A DNA stretch of 64,000 nucleotides from Aphrocallistes beatrix. Lineage: Eukaryota; Porifera; Hexactinellida; Sceptrulophora; Aphrocallistidae. Every line of letters begins with the position of its first letter. The first letter of the stretch is position 1. Below, piece by piece: positions 11,438 to 24,737 of the stretch. The notes beneath the pieces are model-generated. The model was not told the DNA's origin. It saw only the letters and a program-made list of their open reading frames with translations, and made no database searches. The stretch lies in NCBI GenBank assembly GCA_963281255.1, contig OY725488.1, positions 7,971,524 to 8,035,523 of the forward strand. The letters run 5' to 3'. The translations under genes were made by a program, and so were the position numbers.

Positions 11438-12592
11438 TATGTGTTCAAATTACTAAGCTGCACGTGTGATGTGGGCGAAGAAATATTCGGGGTCAATGCA
11501 GAAACAAGTATAGGTATATTCAATACTAAGCTAGCTCTATTCACTTCTTATATAGTAGCTCAACTGCCGTAAAAGCGTATCACATACAACCAAGTTACTA
11601 CATGGCTACCAGAGAACAGATCCGAGCTTCGAGGCGTTGAGTGCTCTCGAACCCTCACTGAGAAAGCTAGAATAACCAATTCATAGCTCTGGTACCAGCC
11701 TGACTTTAACGAATAGAGGGCTCGGTAAACGCGTGGAGAAATCGTTATCCCTATTTTAGATAATTACTAACCATGAATTGGATTTAACCAATAGAATTCA
11801 TGCAATGCATTTAGATAATGTCTAATGCTGATCCATCTGAATAAAATTAAATATTCAATAAATGCAAGATTTTAGTTAAATAAATTCCTATTCAAATACA
11901 CATATGCACTCTACAATATTTAATTGAGACATCGTATGGAGATATGGAGGTATGGCTTGCATGCACTCTCTCATTCTTAATCTTGTTGAGAGGAGAAAAC
12001 CCAATAAAAGAACGCAACAAAACTGAACTTAGTCAAATCAAATTCACTCTCACGAATAATATAACATGACCTTGACTAATCAATGGAAAGAGTAGTACAT
12101 GAATATATGTATACTGCCATTGCAGTGTATCCAAATAGAATATAGCGTAATGAGGATAATGTGAAAATGGCCCAATAAAAATCTATCATGTTATTGATTA
12201 TGAATTGAGGAATTGTAGAGGTTATGTCATGGAGGTCTAATAGGAGCGAGAAAGTGCCATGCACAAAGTCGTCTAGCTCGGTCTCTGAATCAGTTAAACT
12301 TGCCCTGGGCTACTCAATAACATAAGTTATTCACACTCGTATGTTATTGACTTGTTGAGCAGACACTGAGCAGATAAAATGGAGAAATAATTAAGATAAT
12401 ATATACGTATATATCATTAATTATAATAGCTATCTCGAACTCATTATTCTAGCACTAATTACTCGGCTAGTCAACAAATCAGAATATGCTAAATTTAGTA
12501 TATCAATATATTCATACAAAAGTTCCTCAAATATACACACCAGCCTACAAAGAGCTAACAATACACAGCACACAACGACATTCAATCTGATA
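11438..12592. other. Spacer, no gene seen
   Basis: About 1.15 kb of AT-rich DNA between the TRAF6-like and calmodulin-like genes. No exon-like block with splice sites and no clear terminal inverted repeats were seen. Confidence 0.35.
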
Positions 12593-13054
12593 CTAATATT
12601 TAGAAGTGAGAACACGAGCGAATCTCTCATAATTAATCATCCCATCTCCATCCGTCTCAGCTTCATTGAGCATCTCGTCCACCTCATCTTCAGTCAGCTT
12701 CTCTCCTAGGGTCGTCATGATGTGCCTCAGTTCTGGTGCGCTGATCTTCCCGTTGCCCTCCTTATCGAAGACCCTGAAAGATTCCCTGATCTCAGCCTCG
12801 CTGTCTTGATCCTTCAGCTTAGTCTGAATCATAGAGAGAAAAGTCTCAAAGTCAACAGCCCCTGAACCATCCGGATCGGCCTGTTGTGTGATATCTCCAA
12901 TCTCGCTCTCAGACGGGTTCTGCCCCAGAGAGCGTAGGACAGTTGGTAGATCCTTTGTTGAGATGGTATTGTTATTTTTATTATCGAACAAAGCAAAGGC
13001 TTCCCTATACTCGGCCATCTGTTCCTCGGTCATTCCAGCTTGTGAATGGGCCAT
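12593..13054 (-). CDS. Divergent calmodulin-like EF-hand protein
   Basis: Intronless, 153 residues from [20 protein letters not shown]. The start after GMTEEQ matches calmodulin MTEEQIAEFKEAF, and four EF-hands follow at calmodulin spacing. The loops show decay of calcium ligands. Loop 1 is [12 protein letters not shown] (position 3 Lys and position 6 Asn). Loop 2 is [12 protein letters not shown] (position 12 Thr instead of Glu). Loop 3 is [12 protein letters not shown], fully canonical. Loop 4 is [12 protein letters not shown] (position 1 Glu, position 12 Arg). So probably only the third hand binds calcium well. Helices between hands ([14 protein letters not shown]) stay close to calmodulin. 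The lack of introns suggests origin by retroposition of a calmodulin mRNA. An in-frame upstream ATG exists at 13087, but the TEEQ alignment favours 13054. Confidence 0.88.
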   Translation of the reverse strand: MAHSQAGMTEEQMAEYREAFALFDNKNNNTISTKDLPTVLRSLGQNPSESEIGDITQQADPDGSGAVDFETFLSMIQTKLKDQDSEAEIRESFRVFDKEGNGKISAPELRHIMTTLGEKLTEDEVDEMLNEAETDGDGMINYERFARVLTSKY

Positions 13055-15275
13055 GTCGTACCAGGTCAGAGATAACACTTCTATCAAAGTAAGCCAAAGT
13101 TGTATGTAAGCAAAATATTATGAAAATCTTTTCTGGACCCAATGCAGACGTTACTTATAATATCTCGCTTACTAGCTTGATAATTCTATCTATATTGAAC
13201 TACGGTGAAATTGGAGAAATAGGCGAATGAAATTTGAAACGAACAATGAATAAGGAAGAAATTAATTATGATAATAGATTTTGGAAATCTCAATTCTACT
13301 CAATATGGTGGTCAATTGGTCATTTTATTAACAATTTGGTATTGAGGTGCGAATATTATGGCACCCATGTTATTTGAAATTCATAGCTCCATGAATATTT
13401 CTCATTTTTGAAGTCATCAGACCTCACAGGTGCGAGATAATTATAATACCTAGAAGTGAATTGGATATTAATATTCAACATCTAAATTTCATTAATTGAG
13501 TAATGAGTTCCGTGATTACCCTTATTGGGATGATATATAAGTAGGATAATCTAGTTTTAAAATGATATCGCCAAATTATTTGGAAGTGATTCATCCATGA
13601 TGATCACTGGATATATCTCGGACTGCAGTATTCATACTTGTGAATTCGTACACGTAGTCAAGAGCCTGAAAAGCTAGAGTGAAATGCAGAAACCCGCTAG
13701 ATTTGAATCTAATTCGCCGATATGAATCTGGTTGACTTCTAAGAATGCAAAAGTAAGTCGGCGAGGCGAGGAGGAAATAAACTAGTGGGAACTTATTAAA
13801 TTAGATTGATTTTGCATTGGTAAAGTGGGGATTGCAGACTATGGGTGGCTCGTGAATCTTAAGATATTTCATTTATGCCTAAGTTGTTAAAATGTGCAGT
13901 TTATACAAAAAACAAATTAGTGATGATCATAGTTAATTCCCCTATCGGACACCTACAAGCATATTTTCTTCATTTTAGGTAAGTATACATATTCTGTATC
14001 TTAATTAATAACCAGTGTGACCCGAGGTTTTCGACCAAATACTGGATATTCAGCATTATCCCAAAAAACCCTTAACTATCTTGGGAAGCCACAAAAAATA
14101 GTGACATTTAAATTTGTGTGTAATTATATGCCCTGCTACGTTAAGTAATTTTTTAATATTCTTTTTGCTCTTAATTTTGGTACAAAAACAATTGATTCTT
14201 ACATAAATTTCGAGATATTTCTACAAAATTGCTATCCTGGTAAATCCTGACTGTCCAGGATAAATCCTCCACATAATGGTTACGGTAATCATTACGTATA
14301 ATTGGTCCGCAAATCGCAGCAACAATTGAAATGCTATCATAAATGTGGTTATTCATACTTCTCCAAACCCAGTTCAATTAGGTCACGGGTGTTTAATTTA
14401 GTACATAGGCGTTTAATTTAGTACATATACCCCTGTGGTTACTCAAAGTTTCCGTGTGATTTGGAAAAGTAAGTTCTAATCTGAAATATAAATCCAATAT
14501 GATAGGTTTCATATAATTTCCAGGAGCGAACAGATGTAGTATGGACGTACGGACGTTACACGCCGATCAGGACATAATGCATTTCCTATACTAGGACCTG
14601 CACTACTGAGGACCATATGTACCGCCTAATTAATTTCAAGTTTGATACCACAATTATGATAGGAAAGGATTTAAGTAATTTGAACTACATACATATGTTA
14701 CTAAATAATTCGACGAATTTCTCAATAGCTTCAGCCGTTAGAATTCTGAGTAGCGATGGTCAAGTCATTTTGTTAATTTACAACAGTACTCACAAGATGC
14801 ATTTAACAGAGAGTTAACACAATTAATATGGTAATCCGTTGGATGATTGTATTAAAACACTTAGACTGACATAATTAGTGATGGGTTGTAATGTGCTGTA
14901 TCGTTTTCAATTCAATTTACAAAATTAACGTATGAGCACTAAACCCCAAAAACTATTAAAATCTAAAATTTCATATCACATGATGAAATCAATTCAATGG
15001 GACGCATTATCGGATGGAATATAGACAACGTATGGAAGCATGCATACCATCTACTCCACGCAAGTGTGCCATCACGAGTAATTAGAAGTTCCAAGCAGTG
15101 GCATTCGTGCTTTAGACTACCAACGTAGAACCTGACAGTGGAATGTCTCTTATTTATAATTATGAGAAAATTACTGAGTTGATATCTTAGCTAAAGATTG
15201 AATTACATATTTGAATTCGTTGGTGCACCATCTCAATAAAATATACAGCCAGAGATTTCAGAAAATTGGTGTATG

Positions 15276-15440
15276 CAGGGTTTGATCCAGCTTTTCTAGA
15301 ATATAATTATGCCTAAAACATTCCTCTGATCATTTTCAACGCCTAGCCTATGAATTTTACATTACGATATAGGTTTTGGAAATTCATTGGCTTAAATTTA
15401 CGCGCCTTTGGCGAGCTACATATGCCTGGATGAAACCTTG
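15276..15440. mobile_element. hAT-like miniature element, older copy
   Basis: Starts CAGGGTTTGATCCAGC and ends GCCTGGATGAAACCTTG, an imperfect inverted pair. It is the same family as the intact copy at 48495-48664, sharing the terminal word and internal GCGCC/CGCCT words. The flanks (GGTGTATG versus GGTGATCA) match only partly, so the target duplication has decayed. Confidence 0.6.
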
Positions 15441-15471
15441 GGTGATCAAGCCGGTCTCACCACAAAGTGTT

Positions 15472-15510
15472 TATCCTGCCGGGATGCACAAAGCATCCCG
15501 ACAGGATTAA
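15472..15510. repeat. Short strong hairpin
   Basis: TCCTGCCGGGATGC and GCATCCCGACAGGAT flank a five-base loop, giving a near-perfect 14-bp stem. It is unusually GC-rich for its AT-rich setting. It could be a tiny transposon remnant or a structured RNA stem. Confidence 0.55.
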
Positions 15511-15688
15511 CAGCTGGCGCCCGTATGATCTGAATCCAGTGGAATTGAGAGTAAATAAGAGAGCAACGCTCATTTAAGGGTGTCTTAGCTCCCCTCCAGC
15601 TATCCCTGTTTACAGCCCCGATTCTACTACTGAATAAAGCTATCAAAATGAATATATAATTTAGGGTATGTTAGTCAACTGCATGGTA

Positions 15689-15778
15689 TACAGTGGAATC
15701 TGCTATAACGGTCACCTGTACGTAGCGGTCATTTTTGGCCAGTCCCTTGGGTGCCCGTTATAGACAGGTTTCACTGTA
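15689..15778. mobile_element. Miniature inverted-repeat element, TA-flanked
   Basis: About 90 bases starting TACAGTGGAATCTG and ending CAGGTTTCACTGTA. Both ends contain the words ATAACGG/CCGTTATA in inverted order. TA-flanked CAGTG ends of this style are typical of mariner/pogo-class miniature elements. Confidence 0.65.
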
Positions 15779-15962
15779 TTTAGTATGGAATCTCATTTAG
15801 GAGATGAGAGCACCTGTTTAACGACTGAACACAGATCAAGATACTAATTTCTATTTAAGATACACAATAGACCACACTCATCATTTCTCCACTACGATAC
15901 AATTGTTCCCTATAATATATAATTTCCAAGCTCATATTTATAAGAATAAGAAATTGGTCCAC

Positions 15963-18900
15963 CTACTTTGAAACCCTGGAACGGAGATAATTTAAAAATT
16001 CATAATAAGACATCATCTCTTCGAATTTGTCCTCAACCAGGCGTTTAGCAAATTCCATTTTATAAATCGATTTGTCAGTGAGGACCATGAAAACAGGAGT
16101 GCGAGCCCGCCAGCACTTGATCTGATTGAGTAGGATCCGCACTCTCTCGGAGAGCATATTATCCATGACGGGGAATTCCTTGATACTGGTAGAGTTGCTA
16201 TCCACTATCTCGTCGGTAGAGGTGACGCCGAATACCTTCTGAATGAACTCATCACTGATGCTTGAGCACAAGTATAGAATGAGGTACTCCCCCACATCCA
16301 GGAAGTAGGCGCCAACTAGGGTGAGCTTCTCAGCCGAGCAGTGCAGGATCTGAGCCTTGATGAGATCTCCGTCGAGCTCGTTGACCAGGCTGGATGTGCC
16401 CACGATGTCGTGCAGACTGTGCAGGGTCGGATAGATGCTGGTGAGGAGCTCGTCTAGCGGCAGCGTCTTCAGGAGGATAGTCTGGTAGCCGCGTTCGTCT
16501 ACCGGGACAGAGCTACTCACGCGCAGCAATGGGTGCTTCAGCAGAGCTAAGATGTAGAGAGGTACGAGTCTCAGGCAGCTGGGAAGAGTTAGAGAGTTTG
16601 ATTTGGAGCCTTGTGATCTGCACAGTGGAGCGTAAGATTTGATGAGATCTGTCACAAAATTAATCACTCCGGTCCGTGCGTCTCCCAAGCTAGAGTCTAC
16701 CATTCTGTCGACTGCCATCTTCGAAATGAACGCAGCTATTGCCTGTGCATTAGCTCCAGCGTAGACGTCCAATAGTTTCTATAGGAATAATAATAATCAC
16801 TGATCCTACAACAAATACTCAATGTAATCGGGAAACTTCACAAAACTACACGTCATCACTAAAAACTAAACTCTATCCTGATGATGCAGTCATTTCGACT
16901 GAGTTTACACTGCACATGATAAAGTGCAGGGGTTCTCGAATCAGGATAAAGTCGAAAACAGGGCACTAAGAATATTGGAATATTTCTAGCGAAGAAACTC
17001 AAGGTTGGGGATTTGAATTCGTTCTAATGAAATGATATTGCAATCACATCTCGCAAGTGCAGCTTATCTAAAGCTTATTTCTAATCGCTTACTGAGGTAA
17101 CTGGAAGGGCGATTGTGGCCACTCTAATCCTCCGTTCCCCTCTGACACTGGTGTAGAGAAGAGCGGATTGAAGGAAAGCTACTTCCATCTCTTCGAGACT
17201 ATCTTCATAAGAGATTTGAATAGCAAACGAATGGTCAGGGTTGACATTAGGGAGAGCTAGAAGGTCTGTAGACCGCACGAAACAGTTTCCATGAAATGTG
17301 TGAAGCGCTAAACCTAAACGAAACCCCATATCATATAAAATAATGGAAGCTATAAGGTACAAAGTTCCTTGGAATACGAGCATATACAGTGCTCATGTTG
17401 CTGCATTAGGTCCGTACTTACCTGGAGAACAGCGCACTCGCATGACAGCTTCGAAACCTATCCTCCGGGTGAAGTACCGCTTCAAGTCTTCTTGGAATGC
17501 TTTAGTTCTGTTGGGAGCTGATTCAGGCGACAGCGTTGGGTAGTACCTCACCTAGTCGTATCGATAGCTTTGAAAATCTAGTACATTTAGCTACACTCTC
17601 TCTCTTCCTTATTACCTGTCCAGATGAAAACCTGGAGAGAGCTGCAAGTGAGAAGAGATCTGTGAACTGGCTGCAAGTTATAAATAAATCGACTGCCACT
17701 TGTTTCTCACAGCAATCTAGCGCCATTTTCTTGTAGTAGTCTGTGCTGGCGGCCAATTGAATAGATTCAGGGCTCTGAGCGTATTTCTTCAAATAATTCG
17801 TCGCCTGTGCGAGATGTGTGTTAAAGCATAGCAGATTTGAAATAAACCGAATCAATTGTTAATTAGTTATCAGTTCTGTATCCAGTGACAGATCCCGGAC
17901 TTCGGGGACAACTCTCTATTGCGAATCTAAGAATCTGATTACTCCAATGAACAAGAATTGAATCCCATCTAGAAATTTAGCATCCCGATTGTAGCAATAT
18001 ATCCCATTTCAATTAATCATTGAAAATACACTGTACCTGCTCTGAACTGAGCGCTCCGTTTCCCTTGGTAGGTCTCTGGGCCGCGAGGATAGAGATCCTT
18101 CCTCCGTTCATCGATATCATCTTGAATGCGGACTCTGTTGCCATTCCCAGGCAACTTTCAGTGGAGTGCGTGTTAGCCCAAATGCCAGGCAGATCTCTCA
18201 GCAGCTGCTTGAATGACTCTTTCGCTTCCTTCAGGAAGACCATCAGGTTGGTGTTGGAGGGGAGGAACACCTCCTCCAGGTCCGGCACCTCATAGATGAG
18301 AGCGGGCAGACTCTCCCTGATGCCGTAGAACTGAACCGAGCTGTTGAATGTGACGAGTCCCACCTGCGTCCTACTGTCGCCAGGAAGGTCGTCTATGCAC
18401 TCGATCAGCGTGTCGCAGAATGTAGAGAGAGCTCCTAACGAGAGAATGTATCAGGACACCGCATACTACGGCCGTAGGTGAATGGTCCAGTACACTGCAA
18501 CATGCACTGCACTGATGTAGCACCTGAGCTGACTGCGGAGTAAGTCACGTCGAGTACGAACACGTACACAGGTGGCTGGGGGGGTCTGAGTGCGTAGTCT
18601 GAGTTGGCTATGTACTCCGCCAGAGGGAACTGCACCTCTGAGTAGCTCCCCACAGAGCTGGCCTTCACGGCTTCGTCGGGATTGAATCCTTCTGGCAGGG
18701 GATTGGCTCGAAAACAAATGTTGCACTTCCACTTACGTCCGGGGAGGAATGCAATGTAGGGGTTGATGTAAGTCCGACAGTTGTGACATCGGATTATGCA
18801 GGAGGTAGATATGACAGGAAGTTTGTCACTGTGGATATCCTGTAGACATCCGTAATAAATCCACTTAAGTATCAATCACTAAAGATTAAACAGTTCAGGG

Positions 18901-21110
18901 AATAGCTAGGCTCACTCTGAATGGCTGGATGAGCACTCCTAAGGGAAGCCTGCTCTTGTTGAGGAGAGATTTGGATTGAGGAATGTTGTTCAAAGTGGAG
19001 CACAGCATGTAAGGATCGAATTGAGCATGGGTCCTGACTCCGACGCTGACTTTGGGCAGGGGAGGTTCGGGAACATATTTAGGTAAGAGGTTTCTGTTTT
19101 CCAGCAGATTAATCGGCTCTAGCTCAGGTGGCAGGACTTGTTGCTGGAAAGATTGAAGTGGAGTTCCTGAATGCGTATGTCAGATGATAGAACAAGTTAT
19201 ATATAACATGCATAGGAGCACTATGGGATACCTCCCTTGCAGTTTCAGTACAATCGATAGCCTAGCTTTACATACGTATTTATATATGTGCTGAATAATA
19301 TAATTTTAAACTTATCAATAGCAGTTTTCATTACTGAAATACGTAGTGTGATGCATGTAATCATATAAAAAATGTCACTTAATGGTTGCTGTGGTTATGC
19401 TTTAAATTAGACATGTACAAACATACGTACAAACTACCAACGCAGTTAGAAATGCTTGTCATGGGACCATGTACAGTAGAACTCAGTTAGTACGTACCCT
19501 CCGGGAAGCGGGAAAAAGTACGTACTAACCGAGTTGATATTACATAAGAATCTATATAATTAATGAATTCTGGTTCAGAGAAATTAGTACGTACTAAGCC
19601 GAAGTACGTTGTATCCCGAGTACGTTCCAACCGAGTTCTACTGTATTATATATTTTTATCAATGGTTACCCCCCTACCCACGTTAGATTCTATAATTCTA
19701 AGAACAAACGCCGTTTTATGGTCTTATTTTATATTTAGATAGTAAGCACACTGTATATATGGTATGGGAACATCTAGTGCAATACCACCCAAGGTCATAC
19801 AAGTTCGACTCAATGTGACCGGCGAGATACATCACGTATCTTTTTCACAAATGGATAAAATAGTGAGAACATGTCTGTGTTCTCTAAAATATTTCGCGGT
19901 AAAATGGTATTAAAATGTGAGAAAACCGACCAGTATGCGGTCCGAACTGCTGCTGCTGTCCAGGAGGTGCTTGCGCAGGATGAGGAAATGCTCCCGGATT
20001 GGCTCCTGGGTTGTGAAGGGACGGCTGTTGAAAACCGGGAGCTCCCATCTGCTGCATTCCCGTGTACTGTGTCCTTCCTAAAGGTACAGAATCAACACGA
20101 GTTTGTATGCCATGCTATTAGGGCACTGTGTGATACCTTGTACAGGAGCCTGAATGGAGAGTCCGGAAGGAGCAGACATGAGTGGGTTCGTAGTCTGTGC
20201 CTGCGGGCCGGGCTGAGGAACTGAGGACAGGAAGTTGGTAGGGGGAGGCTCTAGGTTAGGTGGCGGGTAGGGAGAGGAAGCAGGGGAGAGATGGTGCCTG
20301 AGAGGAGGAGCAGATAGATTAGAGGGAGGTTTCTGAGAATCGAATTTGGATTGAGGCGTGGTGGAGATGGGAGGACGCAGAGGTGCGTTTATTTGAGAAT
20401 GGAGGTGCGAGTGGGTAGAGGCATTCACCGCAGAGGGGGTAGGGTCAGGATGGGAGAGGGGTGGGTTAGAGAGTGAAGACGGCTGCATAGGAACAGGATT
20501 GGTAGACAGTAGGTGGGGATGTGATGGCGGAGTCTGCTGGATCGGATGAAAATGTAAATGAATACAGTTATAGCGTAGTAAGACAATCACGTGCAAACCT
20601 GATTCCTGGGAATAGCAGTCCCAACCCCAGATAGTGAGTTCTGCTGTCCATTCACAAACCCAGCATTCGGAGCAGTGTCTTGTGCACCAGGAGGCATAGA
20701 TGGGACTGTAGACTGGTATGGCGGTTGGGCTCTGATGTGAAGAAGTGATAAAAGTTAGAACTGTATAAAAACACGACCTATTGAATACAAATATTTGCAC
20801 ACCTATGTGACGGGGGGTATTGATTGTGTGGTATCGAAGGTCCCATCTGCATGTCCTTCATCCCCTGCACTAGGTTCTGCGGGTGAGTAGCAGCAGCTGA
20901 TTGGCCGTGAGGGCGAGAGGGAGGGAGAGGTTGTGATTGGGTCGGTAACACGGGGGGTCCCTGGTAGATCTGGGAATGTTGAGGATGAACCTGGGTATAC
21001 TGGGGTGTCTGTGCGGGGTGAACTTGTGAAGGGAACATCTGTCCTGGATACCCGGTGGGAGGTGCATAGGCACCGGTGGGGTAGGATGGGTTGAGTGGAT
21101 GCTCAGACAT
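15963..21110 (-). CDS. SEC24: COPII coat cargo adaptor SEC24
   Basis: SEC24 with SEC23 forms the inner COPII coat at ER exit sites and binds cargo sorting signals. Eleven exons join in frame: 20803-21110, 20599-20731, 20137-20536, 19931-20077, 18916-19166, 18524-18839, 18037-18434, 17616-17804, 17422-17551, 17093-17313, 15963-16778, giving 1102 residues, the usual size. The first 350 or so residues are a Pro/Gln-rich disordered region. Then come LLPKYVPEPPLP, a zinc finger (CHNCRTYINPYIAF with a second pair in WKCNIC), the trunk domain starting YVFVLDVTY, the beta-sandwich (DLKRYFTRRIGFEAVMR, then LALHTFHGNCFVRSTDLLALP), helical domain and C-terminal gelsolin-like domain. The paralogue class (A/B or C/D) is not decided. 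The intron between the exons at 19931-20077 and 18916-19166 carries a transposon at 19472-19645. Confidence 0.95.
19472..19645. mobile_element. Miniature inverted-repeat element in a SEC24 intron
   Basis: Starts TACAGTAGAACTCAGTTAGT and ends ACCGAGTTCTACTGTA, with GTACGTAC words repeated in both halves. The TA edges suggest a TA target duplication. It lies wholly within an intron of SEC24. Confidence 0.75.
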
Positions 21111-23363
21111 GGAGTGTGGATTTACTGAACATGTAATAACATTATATAAAATGTAAATGAAGTACGTTAGTATGTCCTGAGTGTTGGTCGCTGCCTAGTA
21201 TCCGGCTTCGAATCTGGAGATTTAAAATGATTTCAACTTTGCGACTTGTCAGGGGTGGATTGAGCTGTTGGGACACAGGGCATTGTCAGTGGGTTGATTA
21301 ACTGATGCGCTATTTAGCTGATATATTGCGCCAACTGAACTATTTTGCAGGCTATGTGGGCAAGCCGCGCCTCTCAGCTTCACGATCTCGTCGTGTCTCA
21401 CGGTTTTCGCTGTTACATGAGACCATTACTATTATCTCACGAATTTAGAACACTGTTCGCAATGTTATTTTAGCATGTCTCACGAATCACGATTTGCTAC
21501 ATGTCATCACACAATTTAGTTAGATTACAGGTTGAGAGGCCTGTGTGGGACGTTTTGGTTGCCCAATCTGCGCCTGACACTTGTTATCAACAGACCAGGA
21601 TTTAGGAATATTAACTATGGTTTTATAATAAGTGAGGCTAATAACACCGACCAGTCGGTGTCAATAGCCACTTCGTTATAATAATTAGAATAATGCATTT
21701 GCAAAATCAAATAAATTCAAGTATATACAGTTGCGAAATGCAAGCATTCAATGAATGATGTCATATATGCAACATCAACATTTGTACCAGGGAAATACGT
21801 AGTAACCATAGATGTGTGGAGAATTTCAATGATAAGTTTATATTGAGATATTGTAAACGTCAAAAATGACTCAAAATATATTCGGCAACAAATATGTTAG
21901 TTCTGTCTGTGCATGTGAAACATCACTACAAAGTATCATTTACTAGGGATAAAAACAAAATGAAAGGATAGGTTGTGTGTAGAGTGGGACAGATTCGGTG
22001 TTGGAATATCATTAGGAATGCATTTGTTATTAAAATGGGCCTCCTACAAAACAACGCAGTACTTGGAATATAGGGAAGTTAGGAAACTTGTTTCAGCCCC
22101 TGCCCGCCTGCATCAACATTTGGCTTCGTATGTACTGTCGTTATCTCCATTATTGCCATCAGTAGCTCATTCTATTTCAGGTGCAGAGTGCATGGTTACT
22201 ATGAATCGGGATATTATTTAACTTACATTCGCTCTAGGTGTGATTTCAATGTTCTTGGTTTTTGAAACTTGAATGCGTAAGTTGAAAGTTTGTAATTAAA
22301 CATCAAATTATCAGCTTTGATGATATCATCAGAAATGGAATAACAGTAATGAATTAGCGCCCGCTTGCATCTCCACTGGAGGTCCTTTTTCGAACTAAAC
22401 ATATTTTTTATTAATAGTAGCCCGAACTGCCGCCCGCCCGCCCGCGTTTTTTTGTGAATGTGACTGAATAACTACGGACTTGTTGAATCTCGCAAGATAC
22501 TAACTACCAAACTATTGTGGACCAGAAATTGAAAAATAGTCGAGAATTTTCAAAATTTTACATTTTATATTCAAAATTTTAAACAGGTCTAGTACCAGGA
22601 AAATACAGTCGTGCCACGATTGTATTTTTCAAAGTACTTTCTTGATTTGTTGCATAGTTAATATCCATAATCCGATATAAACTTAATAGTCATAATATGT
22701 TACTAACAATAATATTTTCAGTTATATGTCTCTTTTGAAGTTTTAAGAGAATAGTTAGTCCCATCCCCTGATGTAGTGATAAAATTAGAGTTAGATCCGC
22801 CCCGATGCTTAAGATCTCAAGCGATCCAGTTGAATTTTAGCTTGAGACGGCGGAGATGATAAACTCGTACATACTACACTCGTGTTACTTAAAAATATCT
22901 TTAATGTAAGATATTAAATTTCTTAAGAGTAAGAATATGGAAATGTTGGTATATTTGGGGGTGGGCAAAATTGGGAACAATTAATTAAATATTATCCAGT
23001 CATGCCGAACAATTAACAAGTACATGTTAACTATTAATTACTTCTCAAATGAATTCATAAACCCTCAAAAACATAATTGATCTGAAGAATAATCATACAA
23101 TAACATGTAGCAGAATAAGTAGTAAGTGATGAGTTGTCAACGGATCAGGAGCTGCAGTATAATGATAATCAATTAATAATACCAAGGTCATGGTAAAGAA
23201 TCACAGCTAGTTGCTACTTTGCACGTTCGAATATATACAAAACATTAAAAACATAAAAGAACAAAATGCGAGCTTTAACTAGACGGGTTTATATCTTTCT
23301 TAGCTAGGTAACACTAAATAACTTTAGCTTTGGAATAAATCGGAAGGCAGTTATCGCAGTGAG
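21111..23363. other. Spacer with one dispersed repeat copy
   Basis: About 2.25 kb between SEC24 and the T-box gene. It holds a copy of the four-member family (21368-21549) and a short CCCG run near 22430-22446. An ORF at 21973-22221 has no protein-like features I can recognise. Confidence 0.4.
21368..21549. repeat. Dispersed repeat family A, copy 1
   Basis: Begins GCGCCTCTCAGC and ends GGTTGAGAGGCCTG, so the ends are short inverted repeats. The 3' half contains the shared words ATTTAGTTAGATTACAGG and CACGATTTGCT. Related copies are at 46909-47041, 50918-51040 and 61424-61569. It is a non-coding miniature element of unassigned class. Confidence 0.75.
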
Positions 23364-24395
23364 CTAAAGTCTCTGTAGACCGGAGCCAGGCATTAAGGTC
23401 GAGTGGTCCACCTGCTGGGGCTGGGGAGGGGACTGCAGATAGGGGTAGTTCTGTCCGATGATTGAAGTGAACAAGTCCTCGTTGCTGGAGTGCGCTTGAT
23501 CCTGCGAAAGCGAAGTTAAACCATTATTGTCTTTTTGAAGGGACTGGGTATAATCAGAGAGGTTTTGTGAGGTGGCTTCTAACTTTGGGCACTGGAACAT
23601 GCTATGGTATTGAGGGTCATTGTGAATAGAGGGGCCATTGGGATCTATCGTGGAGTAACTTGGGATGAACGTGCCGTCTGTGTAACAGTTAGGGTTATCA
23701 CTACTGCGGAATCCCTTAGCAAACGCGTTGTACTTGATTTTTAGTTTTGTAATCTTAGGGTTCTGATAGGCTGTTACAGCGTAGAAAACGGTTTCAGGAA
23801 AAGTATGTGTGCTGAAACTAGATGGTCGTTTTCCCCCTTGCTCATCCGTCATTTCCATCAGTACAATGTGTATACGTGCCTGATACTTATGCATTGAGTT
23901 TAGAATTATATATCCGTTATGGTCCAAGTTGTTGTTCGTTAGCTTCATCTTCTGGAAGGAAATGGGCTGCTTCATCCATTCCCTGCCAGTAGTGGGTGAG
24001 TCTGGATGGATGTAGAGCCTGCCTTGTACCGGAGGGTCTGCTTTCCCTGCCACCACCCACTCGTTCTCATGGTACTTATAGCGGTTGTCATCATACGGTG
24101 CAAGGTCCATCACCATGATGTAACGTTCACTCGGGTCTAAACCGGACGCACGGATCCTAATCTCCGGGAACATTCTTCTCCCAGCTTTCGTGATAATCAT
24201 CTCAGTATTCTCTCTGTGGAATTCATCCCACAAAGGAAGGTTTTCCAGTTTCACAATCTGTTTGGAATTGAGGTCATTCGCATTATGCTGGCGTAGGTTT
24301 CGAGAATTTATCGATTCGAGTGCGTTTTGGGCCTGAATGGAATTGGCATAGTCCGTTTCCTGATTATTAATTGTACCCACTATGGATTCAGCCAT
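23364..24395 (-). CDS. T-box transcription factor (Tbx1/15/20-type), intronless
   Basis: Sequence-specific transcription factor of 343 residues in a single exon. The T-box spans roughly residues 52-237: [100 protein letters not shown] and FAKGFR at the end. The run [15 protein letters not shown] is closer to the Tbx1/15/20 group than to Brachyury or Tbx2/3, but the family is divergent and I would not fix the class. The N-terminal 50 and C-terminal 100 residues are Asn/Gln/Ser-rich and look disordered. T-box genes normally have several introns at conserved positions within the domain, so the complete lack of introns is unusual. About 24 nt before the ATG is a TTTAG acceptor-like site. Confidence 0.93.
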   Translation of the reverse strand: MAESIVGTINNQETDYANSIQAQNALESINSRNLRQHNANDLNSKQIVKLENLPLWDEFHRENTEMIITKAGRRMFPEIRIRASGLDPSERYIMVMDLAPYDDNRYKYHENEWVVAGKADPPVQGRLYIHPDSPTTGREWMKQPISFQKMKLTNNNLDHNGYIILNSMHKYQARIHIVLMEMTDEQGGKRPSSFSTHTFPETVFYAVTAYQNPKITKLKIKYNAFAKGFRSSDNPNCYTDGTFIPSYSTIDPNGPSIHNDPQYHSMFQCPKLEATSQNLSDYTQSLQKDNNGLTSLSQDQAHSSNEDLFTSIIGQNYPYLQSPPQPQQVDHSTLMPGSGLQRL

Positions 24396-24737
24396 ATGAA
24401 TATATGAATTGGTTGCAACTAAAGCAGTGTTGAATAACCAGTTATGTAGTATGAAGAAAGTTTTTAATACGAGAAGTAGAACTCAGCTTATTAAATAGTA
24501 ATTTACCCTCAGCTCTGGCAAGATTAAAGGAGTGTATGTACATGTATACCAGTATAACATTCAATTAATTTGATCGATGAAATTTAGTAGGTACAATTAT
24601 CTAATTAACTCTAGATTGTTTATTGTAAGATATCAGTTAGCAATCAAACGCACTATAACTATTTCAGTAAGTGTTAAATGCAAATCCGAGATCCATTGAT
24701 TCACTGTCATGGTGGTGTACTCCTTCGTTATGCAGGC

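Larger units (their letters stand above)
13055..15962. other. Long spacer with small transposons
   Basis: About 2.9 kb without a credible gene. It holds a short tandem duplication of TTTAATTTAGTACATA near 14390-14428 and three inverted-repeat elements listed separately (15276-15440, 15472-15510, 15689-15778). The rest is AT-rich and featureless to my eye. Confidence 0.4.

Noticed and set aside
19871-20224. 117-codon plus-strand ORF
   Set aside because: It overlaps two confirmed SEC24 exons and has no family features.
22425-22446. CCCG run as a CpG island promoter
   Set aside because: Too short, with no gene start nearby.
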